Shown here: positions 35,601-47,566 of the stretch, piece after piece
Numbering within the stretch: the stretch's first letter is position 1
How the letters are laid out: every line of letters begins with the position of its first letter
Assembly: GCA_016806645.1 (NCBI GenBank)
Contig: JACSYO010002131.1
Coordinates: 534,001-598,000 of the forward strand
Reading direction: 5' to 3'
From: Ophiodon elongatus
Taxonomy: Eukaryota; Chordata; Actinopteri; Perciformes; Hexagrammidae
Length of the DNA stretch: 64,000 nt
Made by a program: the position numbers and the translations under genes
The notes under the pieces: generated by a model
Databases searched by the model: none
What the model saw: only the letters and a program-made list of their open reading frames with translations
What the model was told of the DNA's origin: nothing

Positions 35601-38600
35601 AGAGAGCAGGAGATGTGGTGGCCGTCGAACAGCATTTCATGTAAATTATTTAACGTACAAATTCCCTCAACTTTTCGCTCATGGTGTTTGCTTACTATAA
35701 ATGAGCTGACACCCACAGGACAAAATAAAAGTTCCCCCTTTGAAAAACCCTCCAATGAGCAAGTTTAATACATTTCTCACCTGCTGGGTCTCTATGGTTC
35801 CCTGCATGATCTCTACATGGACACCATCTTCAGGAGCTCCACCAGTGGCTCCTCTTTGGAACCCCAGATCTCTTGGTGCAACGTTTCCGCTACTTATCCC
35901 TTGGAGAAGCCGGTCACATGCTTCCTGCATGGCCCTCACCACCTCTCCTCTGTTATCAATCAGGATAACTCTGCTCAGACTTCGCCCTCTCTGACTGCCA
36001 AACTTCTTAACAGTAGTTACAATAGCGTCAGAGCACACAGCGACAGGAACACCAAACACACCTGCGCTGATACAGGGCATGGCTATAGTCCTGAACTCCA
36101 TCATCTCTGCTAAATTCAGAGCAGACTCAACAGTTTTTTCCAGTAAGATCCTCTCTCTGCCACCAGATTTTCCTCCTATAGGCCCAACAGCATGCAGCAG
36201 TTTCTTACAGTTTAAGTTTCCCCCTGTGGTCACTACCACATCACCTGTAGCAACCTTTCCAGTCTGCTTTACTATAGCTCTGCTCTCCTTCTGCACTTCA
36301 GGGCCACCTGCTTTACTCAGTGCAGCAGCGACCCCAACAGCGTGGTCCAGATCTTCGTTAGCAGCGTTCACCAGGGCATCAGCTTCCTGTTTGGTGATGT
36401 CACCCTGACACACCAGCACCTGGAACCCGTCACGAAGGCTGTAGCTAGCAACTGTTGTGTTTACTTCACTCAAACTTAAGGACCCTAGATCACATGCAAC
36501 ATTTAGGAATTCATCTTTCCCGGTGGGACTTTGGGAATATCTGACTCTATCGTCAAGAAGGGAGTCCAGAAATAAACCTAGCCAGTTTCTGACCTCAGCT
36601 ACTTTTCCAGATGGACCTTCCAGCACCACCATGGGCCCAGAGGAAGATGTTTTGGGATGGAAGGTAACCCCTGAAAAGTCAAAGCCATGCCGCTGCAGCA
36701 ATTCTGGTAACTCTTGTGCTAACTCTGGGTAAGGAAGATGGACTATGCTTTCAACAGTTGACTCATCCAAAAACTGGATGACACCTTCCCTCAGCTCTTC
36801 AACCTCTTTGGTGTGGCCCAGTAGGCACACCCTGCTGTCTGGGCCAAACACAACCTGAGCTCTGTATTGGCCTTGGTTCATCTCATTTGTCTTGGACTTA
36901 AGCTCTTCACGAAGATCAGATGGCACAGAGGAGCAGTTAGGGACATCAATCTTGACTTCCTTGATCTCAGCTTGCAGTACCTCAACAGTTTCATCAAGAT
37001 CATCAGTGGAAAGAGATAATAAACGTACCTCTGTGTCTCGCAACTCTATTGCCACCTTGCCACCAACCCCTAAAAAGTCCCCTAGTACCCCTGGACCGCC
37101 GTATGCCTTTCTCAAGAAGGCCAAAAAATATGGGCTCATGTCAGAAACGGTCCTTTCGAACACAGCCTTCTCCTGCTCAGAGATAAAATCTCCAGCCTTA
37201 AGAATCTCTTCCGCAGAACCTTCCAAAACTAACTGACCTGCAGCTCCCTGCGCGACCTTCACTCCTGGAAAATCTTGTCTCAAACTGTGCTCCATCTCTT
37301 TCCAGAGGAGGCGGAGCTTGGCCTCGCCCAGTCGACGAATGCTTTTTTGCTTCTCACTGGAACCTGTCCGTCGTTTAACATGCGAGTCCTCTACCGCCAT
37401 CAACATGGCGTTCACTTGAGAATGCTCCCCAACCACAACGGCCATCCCAACCTCGCTGTACACCTTCACCTCATCTGTGGTCTGACGAGAGCTGCAGGAC
37501 TGGAGTAAAGCTTTAACTTTGTGAGGGTCCACCTCATAGTGGCACATGTACCCATCAAAGAGTTTGTCTACCTCGGCTTTCCAATTTCTAACTGCAGCAC
37601 CAGCTTGAGCTAAACGGCTAACTAAAACCTTCCCCTCCTCTGGGTATAGCTGGGCAGAGCAGGCCACAGAGGTGAGTACTTCCTCTTGTTGTTTCACAGC
37701 CTTTGGGCACTCCTTTAGATAACGTAGGAGGTAAGAATCAAGTCGTAGTTCATATTCTTCACCACTTGGTGAAGGAGTTGAGGCAGGAATGCATTGTGGG
37801 CTCTGTGTTCAAAGGAGACATCCAAATAATGATAACAACAGTTAACTGCTGCCGTGTGCATAGATTGTTAGATAAAAGCCCTCACTACGCACAATGATTA
37901 AGATGCAGTATACAATCTCTGGTGTTACATGACTACATGAAAACGGTAACTGTAAATAGAAATACATTTTCTTGAATACACAACCTCATACGGCTGAACT
38001 GAAATATATGAATGCAAATCAATGTCAATATCCGTGAGCAAAACTGAGATCCCATGTGTGCAACTCAGACAGCAAAGCACGCATATTATTTTTGTGAACA
38101 CTTTCACGTCACTTTAAGCAGAAGATAAATTGAGAGAAAAATTGCAGCCTGAGAGGAGAAAACCATGCTTTGAGCGTCCCGTGGCTAGGGGACTTCTATC
38201 ACTGCTCTTCTGCTCGAAAAAACTTTAATTGGTTACAATCCTCGTCTTTGGCCGGATATCACTCCCGACATAGAAGCTAAGTGGAAGTGTAAAGGTGGTT
38301 TGCATTCCGCCACTAAACACTACTCCTCCACATCTCAGAGGGAAGTATTGTTCTTTTTACTCCACTACATTTCAGCTTTAGTTAACTTTTCAGACTGTAC
38401 AGGCTGATGAGATACAAAGCATGTTAATAGTGCTCAGATTGATTTAAATTCACTCCATCATTGTATTACATAAAATGTGTGTTTGATAGTCAAACCTCTT
38501 GTGACAAACAAATCACAGAAACTCTTTGATCTTAATTGATTAAAACATGATTTGATCATTTTGAAACATACTGTTGTGTTTACAGAAGTTAACAGAGAAA

Positions 38601-40648
38601 AATGTAGTTTCATATAGTATGAACAAGCATTTGGACCCGGTTAAGGTTCTGGAGCCAAGGTTAGGAACCACTCTTTGTATATTACCTATTTGCCAAGTGA
38701 GTTCCCAAACTTAAATCAAGTAATTAGTGAATTCAAAAAGTATTCAGGTCCTTTACTGCTGTAGAAGTACTAATACCACACTATTAAAATATTCCACTAA
38801 AAAAGTACAACACCAAAAAAAGTAATGCATTCAAAACCTTAGTCAAGTATGTTATTATCAGCTAAATGTAAGTAAAAGTACCCTGTAGTGAAATGATCCC
38901 TGTCAGTGTTTTACTATTAGATCTGATGTTTCAGGATATATGTTATTGCTGTATGTATGTGTATGTTGCATGTTATAACTCCTTTATATGCTGTTGATTA
39001 GTTTAATCTACAGCAATGCATCATATTCTATAAGATCATCGTATGTTTGTAGTGTCGCTGTCCTGTGAGAACCACGTTTCTCTCTCCCTTTGAATATTTT
39101 AGGTTTGTGACGATGCATTTTTCAGCTGATCCAAGAGGCTTTTTTAAAGAGTTTATTTAGCTGAAGAGGAAGTAAAATCTTCTCAGCCCAAAAAGGAACA
39201 CTTCATCATTCAGTTTGTCACAAACATTGAACATCAACAAATCTGGAGGTATTTGGTTTTCACTGGGTGGGAAGGGAATGCCATCTGAAAAGTAACTAAA
39301 GCTGTCAGACAAATGTAGTGGAGTAAAAAGTACAATATCTACCTCTGAGATGTAGTGAAGTAAAAAGTACAATATCTACCTCTGAGATGTAGTGAAGTAA
39401 AAAGTACAACATCTACCTCTGAGATGTAGTGAAGTAAAAAGTACAATATCTACCTCTGAGATGTAGTGGAGTAAAAAGTACAATATCTACCTCTGAGATG
39501 TAGTGGAGTAAAAAGTACAATATCTACCTCTGAGATGTAGTGAAGTAAAAAGTACAATATCTACCTCTGAGATGTAGTGGAGTAAAAAGTACAATATCTA
39601 CCTCTGAGATGTAGTGAAGTAAAAAGTACAATATCTACCTCTGAGATGTAGTGGAGTAAAAAGTACAATATCTACCTCTGAGATGTAGTGGAGTAAAAAG
39701 TACAATATCTACCTCTGAGATGTAGTGTTTAGTATAAAGTACAGTATTTACCTCTGAGATGTAGAGGAGTAAAAGGTACAAGTGAATGACGTGAAAGCGC
39801 TCGCTAAAGTAATGCGCTCGGCTGTGTAGGAGTTGCTTGGGCGGGACCTCTGGATATTGCCCTCATAGAAATACTGAGCAAACCTGTAATGGCGCTGGAA
39901 AATCTTGGCTCGGAGAATAGGTGACAGTTTCCCGGTTGCCTCGGACAGATAACACCAGCTCGTCAACAACATGCGCAGATCTCCGCAGGACCGCCTGCTG
40001 ATCTAAAACAGAAAATGTGACCTTTAGTTAAAAAACAAAATAATAAAAAAAACGTTATTACTAAATATTACTAATCTTTTGCTGTGGATCATGTTGTCGC
40101 ATATTCTTTTCTACAGATAACATATATATTTCTAAGATATTTATTTGTCTTTGGCCTATTCAAGACATTTGACGACTTCCAACCTCATTCGTGCCAACAT
40201 TGATCTGTTGTTTAGTTTTACTTTCTCCGTAGGGAGAGTAAAGGATTTCTGTTTCGGATCTAATGTCACAATTTTCATGTAAAATCCGTGGGGCTCACTA
40301 AACGTTCAAGATTTTAAAGCAGTATTACATATTACTATTACCCTAATATGACAGTTTACATACCTTTGATGCGGTTATTAATAGCTCAAACATAGGCCTA
40401 CAAGCCAGTCGACGGTGTATTCTCATTTAAAACACCTTTTTATAATTAATAACGATCTCATGGCCTCACGCACCTTGTTGGTTTTTGAACGCGACGCTGT
40501 AGATCAGGTCAGTCTCCCTTTTCAGCGCTCCGCAGTCTCCTCCGCCCGATCTGCGCCGAACGCGGAAATAAGTTTCTATTCTCTTCGCCTGCTCCTCGAG
40601 CAGGCCGTGGCACTCGAAGAAAACGGGGTGCTGGTAAATGTCAGCCAT
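32621..40648 (-). CDS. Predicted RRM-like/macro/macro/AIG1 (GIMAP) fusion protein
   Basis: Seven exons, 40474-40648, 39884-40002, 35781-37802, 35359-35595, 35042-35266, 34342-34402 and 32621-33720, form one frame of 1312 residues with every phase matching. Residues 1-98 are an RRM-like domain of the DTX3L/PARP14 type (YFRVRRRSGGGDCG). A long KH-like region runs from 99 to about 550. Macrodomain 1 is about 551-732 (ADALVNAAN, CISAGVFGVP). Macrodomain 2 is about 760-935 (VDALVSP; LPVLGTG; VVIHPND; then AFRYVQETFQIKR). From 947 an AIG1 GTPase follows: G1 GKTGSGKS, G3 DTPG, G4 THGD and the GIMAP box CGGRCHVVDNKHW. The tail is Ala/Gly-rich and hydrophobic. No PARP catalytic domain is present. The AIG1 exon has no ATG before its P-loop, so it needs an upstream phase-1 exon, and the 61-nt macro exon supplies one. 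If the genes are really separate, the split falls between 34342 and 33720. The macro part is certain; the fusion is a good prediction. Confidence 0.68.
33885..34030. mobile_element. Small palindromic element (MITE-like) in the last intron of the macro/GIMAP gene
   Basis: 'ggcagcgtttcacaacagca' and 'atccaaacatccatttacaaa' on the left are mirrored by 'tttgtaaacggatgtttggat' and 'gttaaacgctgcc' on the right. The arms are about 45 bp around a loop of about 45 bp. This is the form of a short non-autonomous DNA transposon. I could not identify an unambiguous target-site duplication. Confidence 0.5.
38320..38425 (-). repeat. Dispersed teleost 'acttaagta' repeat, fragment
   Basis: The core 'ctttttactccactacattt' with 'ctcagaggga' before it is part of a very common fish interspersed repeat. 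It lies in the large intron of the macro/GIMAP gene, inverted relative to the copy at 38736-39790. Confidence 0.5.
38736..39790 (+). repeat. Dispersed teleost repeat carrying an expanded minisatellite
   Basis: Begins 'agtattcaggtcctttactg', continues through 'cctgtcagtgttttactatta' and ends with the 'gtagtggagtaaaaagtac' part of the same fish repeat family. The last part has been amplified into the 37-bp minisatellite. Other fragments of the family are at about 50950-51115 and 55625-55870. Confidence 0.55.
39315..39780. repeat. 37-bp minisatellite, about 12 copies
   Basis: The unit contains 'gtaaaaagtacaatatctac' followed by 'ctctgagatgtagtg' and recurs every 37 bp from 39341 to 39750. Copies differ mainly by one base (tgGagt or tgAagt). 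The last unit is irregular. It lies 100 bp beyond the donor of exon 2 of the macro/GIMAP gene. Confidence 0.92.
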
Positions 40649-40870
40649 AGTTTAGCTCCTCAGCAGAGCCGAATGAGGCCAAACATCTGCAGCGTCCGAT
40701 TTTAAAAGGTGTTGTGGTGTTTACACACGTCGCACGTCTCGACCCTGCCAGACGAAGTGCGCCTCTAGCGGCGAGACAGCGGAGGCGAGTCACATGAAGT
40801 ATCCCCACGGGGACTTTGTGCAGCAGGGAGGTACCGCGCAGTATGTGATTACTGTTAACCCTAAAAGGAA
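40649..40870 (-). promoter_or_regulatory. CpG-richer upstream region of the macro/GIMAP gene
   Basis: CpG dinucleotides cluster just 5' of the start codon ('cgtcgcacgtctcgaccc', 'gcgcctctagcggcgag'), in contrast with the AT-rich surroundings. I read this as the core promoter. No specific factor site is claimed. Confidence 0.4.
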
Positions 40871-42098
40871 GGATAGAACAACGTTATTGTGTATGAACTC
40901 GTGTAACAGTTCCCCATTGCTGTAGCCATGCGTATAATAATTATTAATATTGTGTGAGAATAGGCTATTTGCTGGATCTACTTTCTTTCGTATTCTTTTT
41001 CACTTTTGACTATGAATGCTGTAAGTAGGGTTGGTGGGGTTTGAGTAGTAGTAATACGTGTCTGTATATTTATTTTTATTTTTGAGCAAATAACAAACAC
41101 TTCAACACCACAGACGCCAGATTTTCTTTTGCCATCTGAGACACTGCGTAGTTCTCCACATTCAACAGTGTGAATTATTAAATATTGTCAGACGCAGCAA
41201 GTACCACCACACAGCAAAATGTGTCACAATGCTAAAGACACTAAGCTACAAAGGATGTTGCGAAGATCAAATGTGATATGCAAAGAAGACACTGTAGACT
41301 CATCTGCCGGTTAATGTTCTGCCAGGAGACAAATGACAATCATAAACAACGGGTTGTATGCATTTATTTATTAACTTAAAAAAAATACTCAGTTCCAAAA
41401 CATACTCTTCTGCATATAAATGCTTCAAAGTGTTGGACAATTTAAATAACTGAAAATAAACGTGTATCGCATGTCCATCTCCTCATGACCTAAATTATAG
41501 TATGAAAAAAAAAAAAGTGACATAATGGACTCTAAATACACTTAAACAAATAGAACTGCAGCAAGGCTAATATGGTTTGAAGTAACTTACGACAAACCGT
41601 TTCCCCGACAGTAATTACGTACAATACATCGCCAATGACCACTGAGCTTTATAAAACACATTTAAATCAGCCCAAAAAAAAAGTTATGTTTTATATTTAG
41701 ACAAAACCTTCTGCACGGACCCCACATGGTGCCTGACGAAAAACATCTGAAGACCCCAATGTGGAAGGAGTTTGTTTTGACTGGGGCACCCAAGTGAGCC
41801 GACAAAAATCCAAATCATCTAACAGAACATGAACGCCACTCTGCCGTTTTGCAACTAGGAAAATACCTATATGGGCTTTTGTTACTCAAAGTGCTCGTTT
41901 AAGGTTGCATAAATTAAATGTTCTGTAAATTCTCATCAAAGTAGTGACCAGTATTTCAGGATTAGCAGGAACCCCAAAATTGGAGCACGACCGGACTCAA
42001 CGTTCACTTTACAATCCTTCACTCTTGTAAAAATCACATCCTCTTATCTATCGTGGGGCCCCAGCGGCTCACATTAACCGTCCCCAATACAAATTCTA
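40871..42098. other. Spacer between the macro/GIMAP gene and TRIM B
   Basis: No coding exon seen. It contains the 3' flank of TRIM B and AT-rich sequence without clear repeats. Confidence 0.45.
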
Positions 42099-45085
42099 TC
42101 ACCACAACTTGATCAGTTCTGCGTAATGTCCCCCGCGTGCGTCCTTCAGCCCAAGGCCAGCGTAGAGAGGCCGAGTGAACGTGAAGTATTCTCTGTGGAG
42201 CAGAGTCATCGTGTCAGAGATGTTATAAAAGGACAGAGCACCTGATCCATAATCCAGGTACACTCCGACGCTGGACGATCGAAGGCCCGACACCGCTTCG
42301 CTTCCGTTGTTGTGGCGGAAAGAGTAACCATTTGGGGAGCACTCGAAACTCCACGACATTTTGTCACTTCCAAGTCTTTTGTTCTGCTGCCGTCTCTGTA
42401 GGACACTGCGACGGACCACGTACAACCACTCCACCTGACCTCCCAGTAACACCGCTCTGACAAACCCTCCCTGCACAACACCTGCCTGATAATCGGAAGT
42501 CTCCAGCCTTTGATTGTGGTATAAAAATTGCTATAGTAACTGTCACTACTTTGAAAATATCCCTCATAGGTTTTACACGTCGCCCGCCGGTGTTCCTCTG
42601 AAATGGTCAAATATTGGGAGACGGTGTTCTCATCCAGGGTGAGAGGACGGCAATCTGACGGAAGAACAAAGCAGGAAAAAAAAGGCAACATCAACCTTTA
42701 AATAATTGACTTTATCATTAATGCACTGGTGTAATGTGAACTGCGTAGAGTTGTTGTTGTTTTACTCACAGCGTAAAAACTCCTCTCTGGTCTTTGGCGC
42801 AGGTGGGACAACATCTATAATAGACACTGAGAGAAAAACAAATCCTAAATACTTCTGGACCTGAATAAAACCACTGTATATCTCTGGACTTCTACATTTC
42901 TGACAGGTACCTGTGTTAAAGATCCTGGGCCACGTGTCCTTCAGGAGGCTCTCTATGTCATCCCTCAGTTTAGACATGCAGTCAGTCACAGGTTTGAACG
43001 TTAAACGTTGAGGATGAAAAACAGGAGGCAAGTCTGGAGATTCACAGGAGGTGGAGAGGGACTGGAAAATCTGGAGGGAAATCAATAAGTCGGAGCATTA
43101 GCATTTAAATAGTTACGAGTAATAGATTTACGATCTGTAAAAAAAACACACGCATATAACGTCATGTGTTGCACTTCTAAATATGGCCAGCAGATGTCAC
43201 TGTTGATCCTCAGAGTTTTGCTTCTGCAGGTACAGACGGTGAGTGATTTGACTGTGCAGCACTGATTAATCAGTAATGTAGAATTTACATTAAAAACAGA
43301 TAGAAAGACAAAACCTACCTGAATGAAACGGATGTGGTCGTCCATATGAGACAGCTGTTCCAGGTCGGTGTCTCTCCTCCTCATCTTGCTGATCTCCTCC
43401 TCCAGCTGCAGCTGCAGCTTTTCAGCCTGAGCGGCTGCAGTCTCTTCCTGGGCACTGATCAGCTGCTTCGTCAAAGTGCATCTCCTCTTCATGGAGCAGA
43501 TCAGATCAGCAAAAATGTCATCACAGTTCTCCACAGCAGTCTGGCTACAACTCTGTTCACACAAACAAAAACAATGGTATATTGTTTTTAAAAATAAAAA
43601 ATAAGTTTTTTTTAATGCATGTTTTTCTTTTAATATATCCTTTGTAATGACAGAATGAAGCAATGTTTTAACACCTGCATCTGAAGTGGTTATTAATGTG
43701 TAGAACATTAAAGGCTCCATCCAAATACCATAGCCTCAGTATCAAAAACACAAGATTTCAAAACCCAGACAAGACTTCTTCTATAGCGCTCAATACAGAC
43801 TCAGGTTTAAAAACTGAGGTCTAATTTCCACACCTTGAAATCCTCCAGAGCTTGTAGCAGCTCCTTCAGCTCCTTTTCTCTCTCCTGGACTCTCTGCTGG
43901 ACTTTCTTTTGACTCACAATCAGCTGTTTCTGCAAGATAATGTTGGGGCAACAGCAAATAATTTGTTAATACAATCGTTCCGTGTTTTCAATCAAAACTG
44001 AGCACTAGTCGTGATAAAGATCTGACTAACACAAAGCAGTAACACACAGATCAATGCAGATCTTTCAGTCTAAAGTTGCATGTTCACTTGTTGTGCTGTG
44101 TTTTTGCCTCTACCTGTTCCTCAGCCCTCTCTGATGCAGATGACACCGTATTGTGGCCCTTATGCTCATCTATGACGCACAGAAGGCAGACGCACTTCCT
44201 GTCCGTCCGACAGTAGACCTCCGTCAGCTTGTTGTGCCTCTCACACATCTTTCCCTGCAGCGGGATCGTAGCCGAGACCAGCTGGTGCTTCTTCAACACG
44301 GGAACACTGTGGTGAGGCTCGAGGTGAGCCGGACAGTAAGACGCCAAGCACGTCAGGCAAGACATGGTGGCTTTGATTCGTCTGGTCCCAGAGCAGAAAT
44401 CACAGACGACGTCTTCTGGGCCGGCACAGGCAGAGGCCTGCTGGGTGCTGCTCTTCTTCAGCTTCTCCACCACCTGTGCATGATGGTGAATACTGTGAAT
44501 TACAGGACACACAGGACAAAGGCAGAATGACAACGGGAGGCTTCACAATCCTCTAAATTGGAGATTATTATCTTGGAATATGCTATATTTATGTAGTATT
44601 TAAGTGCACATAATCATAGACAATGATTGTGATAGACGGGCCCACTCGGAGCTCAGTTGAAGTTGCAATGCAAACATTTTGGAACATATTTTGACAGTTT
44701 CACTCCACAGTATTAAACAGGGTTCAGTATTTTTGATAGCTGTGCAATGGTGCTTAGATAAGGTCTACATAGATATATATAGTCAACCCATAGATACTGG
44801 CTCCATAGATCTGTAATATCTTTCACTGGTGAGTCACATAGATTTGACCTCAGCCAGCATGGTGTTCCTCCTCAGAACCGGCCTCGGACTGAAGGCCTCC
44901 CTGCACTGAGGACAGCTGTACTGTCCCTTCTTCTCCTCCTGGTCCCAGCAATCCTCGATACAGCGTTTGCAGTAACTGTGTCCACAGGGGATGGTGATTG
45001 GCTCTCTGAGCAGGTCCAGACACACGGAGCAGAAGAACTGGTTCTGGTCCAGGTCCGTGCCGCGCTTCGGCTGCTGCTCGGCCAT
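42099..45085 (-). pseudogene. TRIM B: finTRIM-type gene with frameshifted B30.2 domain
   Basis: Same seven-exon layout as TRIM A: 44849-45085, 44114-44473, 43834-43929, 43319-43552, 42911-43070, 42770-42826 and 42099-42654. RING (CSVCLDLL, CGHSYC, CPQC), two B-boxes, coiled coil and PRY are intact. Two defects are visible. In the last exon, near 42361-42380, four bases are missing relative to TRIM C, so the frame leaves SPRY and ends at 42206; the rest of SPRY (MSWSFECSPNGYSFRHNN to HYAELIKLW) stays open in another frame. The donor after the RING exon reads GAG/GTCAAA, where TRIM A and C have GTGAGG and GTGACA. A recent pseudogene or a truncated allele is likely; a sequencing or assembly error in the frame is possible. 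Confidence 0.7.
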
Positions 45086-45099
45086 TTTCTTTTTCTTTT

Positions 45100-46770
45100 T
45101 TTTACAAAGTTTGAAGTTTCTCCCGTGCCGAGGAAGACCAGTCGGGAGGTCGGCTCTTCGCTTTATACGCGTGACGTATACCTGCTTCTTCCCGCAGGGG
45201 GCGGGGCTTTTGAGCGCGACGCGCTTCTAACGTCAAGGTGAGTGCGCTGCCACGCCCACGTCACGCCCGGTTGCCAGTTTGGGTAACGGTAGTTTTAGCC
45301 GAAAAACTGAAAAAACGTCTTGTATTACACTGCAATCATTTTGTATTAGACTGATAAAACTAGTAACCTAGCTTCTATGTATTATCAATTAGTGATAATT
45401 AGTATCAATAGGTTCTGTTGAATTGTACTGAGAGGTGTTCATGTTATTTAGCCCACCTTCATTGAGGTAGGGTGGGGTCAGCAAACGCGGGACATCTATG
45501 TATTGCCGTGTTTCTCCATTTGAATTAATGGAACCGATTACATGTGTTATCTTTAATTCTTGCCACGACACTACATTGTTCTATATGTGTGGGCCAAAGT
45601 GGAAGAGAGACTCTTACGCATGTGTTCAGGGAACCAACAAATAAATTGGAACCTAAAAAAACTATTTTAATAAATAAATTGGCCAGCTATTACAGACGTT
45701 ATCTTTTAAGAAATACATAGTCTCTGGCCACATTACAAAATAAGAATGCACAGTAGAATCTTTAGATGTAATGGAAAGCAAATTGTCAGCACTGTCACCT
45801 GTTTGATGGTGTTCGCTAATGTGGGACCGTTTCGGGTAAAGAGGGGGCACTTTTCTAATCGTGTTCAGTGCAGAATTTCCACAGTACTATACATTATAGT
45901 TCAACAATGTCCAAGATCTGTATAACTTACTTTTTAAACAATTTAGTAGTTATTAGTTAGTAGTGTTGTTTGTCCTTGTGTTTAATTGGGTTTGAGTCTA
46001 TGACCTTTAAACGATGATCAATTATCTTCTAAACATGACATGACCATGTTAAGAAAGTTTGTGCCATTTCATAAAAACATGAAGGAATTGAGAGTTAGAA
46101 TGTTTGTTATCGTGGTGCCCCAGTGCATTTGTTAAAAAAAAGTGTCCCACTTTTGCGGAGCCTACCCTAAATGAGGTGGACAAAATAATATCAACACCCT
46201 AAGAGGCTCTATCATCAACTGAAGTAAAAAAAGAAAAAATGTCAATCTGGAAAATGTAGATTCCTGGGGACTGCCTTTAAACCATAAAGCAGTATGCGAG
46301 TGAAAAGAGAATTTCTTTCCAGAGATGAATTAAAGGTAAGATATATGCTACTTTCATTCATAACTTTAATCACTTCCACCAATAGATGAACAATAAAAAT
46401 ACATCTTCTAAACTCTTAATATGAGATTTCATTGTACATTGCATCATTTGCATTGCAGTTATGATAGACACACTTCTGCACATACAAATCAGATCCAGAA
46501 TTACTAGACGGAGGCATTCAAAAATATATATTTAAATGAATTATGATAAATTATAACAAGTTGTAAAAGTATGACGTGTTTTCCAAGAATAGTAGCAGTT
46601 GTTGGGGCTTTCAATTTTAGGAATTGTTCAGGGACACTAAAATTCTCCACATTAGGTGAAGTCTAAAACTTGTCGCATTGTTTGATGTACACAGTGGGAA
46701 TTAATTAAATCTTATGAATCACAGTAATTAAATTATTGCCGGTACAACAACAAAAAAGAGACTGAGAAGA
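45100..46770. other. Upstream region of TRIM B, no gene seen
   Basis: A GC-rich stretch to about 45260 ('cagggggcggggctttt') is a likely promoter. Beyond it the DNA is AT-rich with no coding support. Confidence 0.45.
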
Positions 46771-46775
46771 AAAGG

Positions 46776-46870
46776 TTTGATTAGATTACATTCAACTTTA
46801 TTGTCATTAAACAGAGTATAATAGTGAGACAACGAAATGCAGAAGTGCAAAAAGCAGTTACTGCAGAGTT
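46776..46870 (-). mobile_element. LINE 3' end, minus orientation
   Basis: 'attcaactttattgtcatta' followed by 'gacaacgaaatgcag' is the reverse complement of the usual '...aatgacaataaagttgaat' 3' terminus of a common fish LINE. Only the tail survives. Confidence 0.55.
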
Positions 46871-46929
46871 ATGTATATAATTACATACGGAATGAACAGT
46901 GATATATAGAAAAAACATAGAATGTAGAA

Positions 46930-47400
46930 TCTGTTGTTGAAACAGTCAAAGCAAAATGCAAAAAAACATCAATAAAGAGTAAACTAATTTAAAAAACAAA
47001 CAAACATGGAAAGTGTAACATAAATAGTTGTCATTTCGGATTATTAAGCACTTTCATCTTTCCAAAATAATGATATCCAAATTTATTATGAATGTCTTCA
47101 AACTCTCTCCATTACATTTACGTTTAGATTTTCCTCAGGAATTATTCAAAATTAAATAACGTGTCGTCAACAATATGTTTTCAAATGTGTACTAATTATT
47201 TACCGTGTTGGTAGAACACAAATCACACTGACACTCTCAACCAACCGGAATTATTAGGAAATAAGCTTCATCGCTAAATCCTGGTTTCCAACTTATCATT
47301 GAATGTTTCACCCCTTCACAAAACAAGTAGCTCAGTGTTCCCTGGTTGGTTATGCTTTGTGTGTTTTATATATAAAAAATTTTAAAAAAAAACATCAACC
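46930..47400 (-). pseudogene. Remnant of a GIMAP 3' flank (coding part lost)
   Basis: This stretch aligns with 53400-53870, the 3' flank of the GIMAP pseudogene. Shared blocks include 'ctaaatcctggtttccaact', 'acaagtagctca' and 'aaacatcaacctc'. No AIG1 coding sequence remains: similarity stops near 47400 and a LINE fragment begins at 47567. It therefore marks a GIMAP copy that once lay between TRIM B and TRIM C. Confidence 0.6.
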
Positions 47401-47566
47401 TCACGCTCCACTCGTTCCGTTTGTTTTGAAAAGGCTCTTTTTTAACATCTGAACAAAATCTTGATACTAAACAACGGTTTTCATGTCTTCCAATCAGGTT
47501 TTGGGCCACAGCACCAAGACTGCTCTTGTTAAGGTCTTCAATCATAAACACAAACAGTGGCAGAAT

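Noticed and set aside
35396..37508. Plus-strand open frames opposite the macrodomain exons
   Set aside because: They are antisense shadows of the 2-kb exon and have no recognisable domain.
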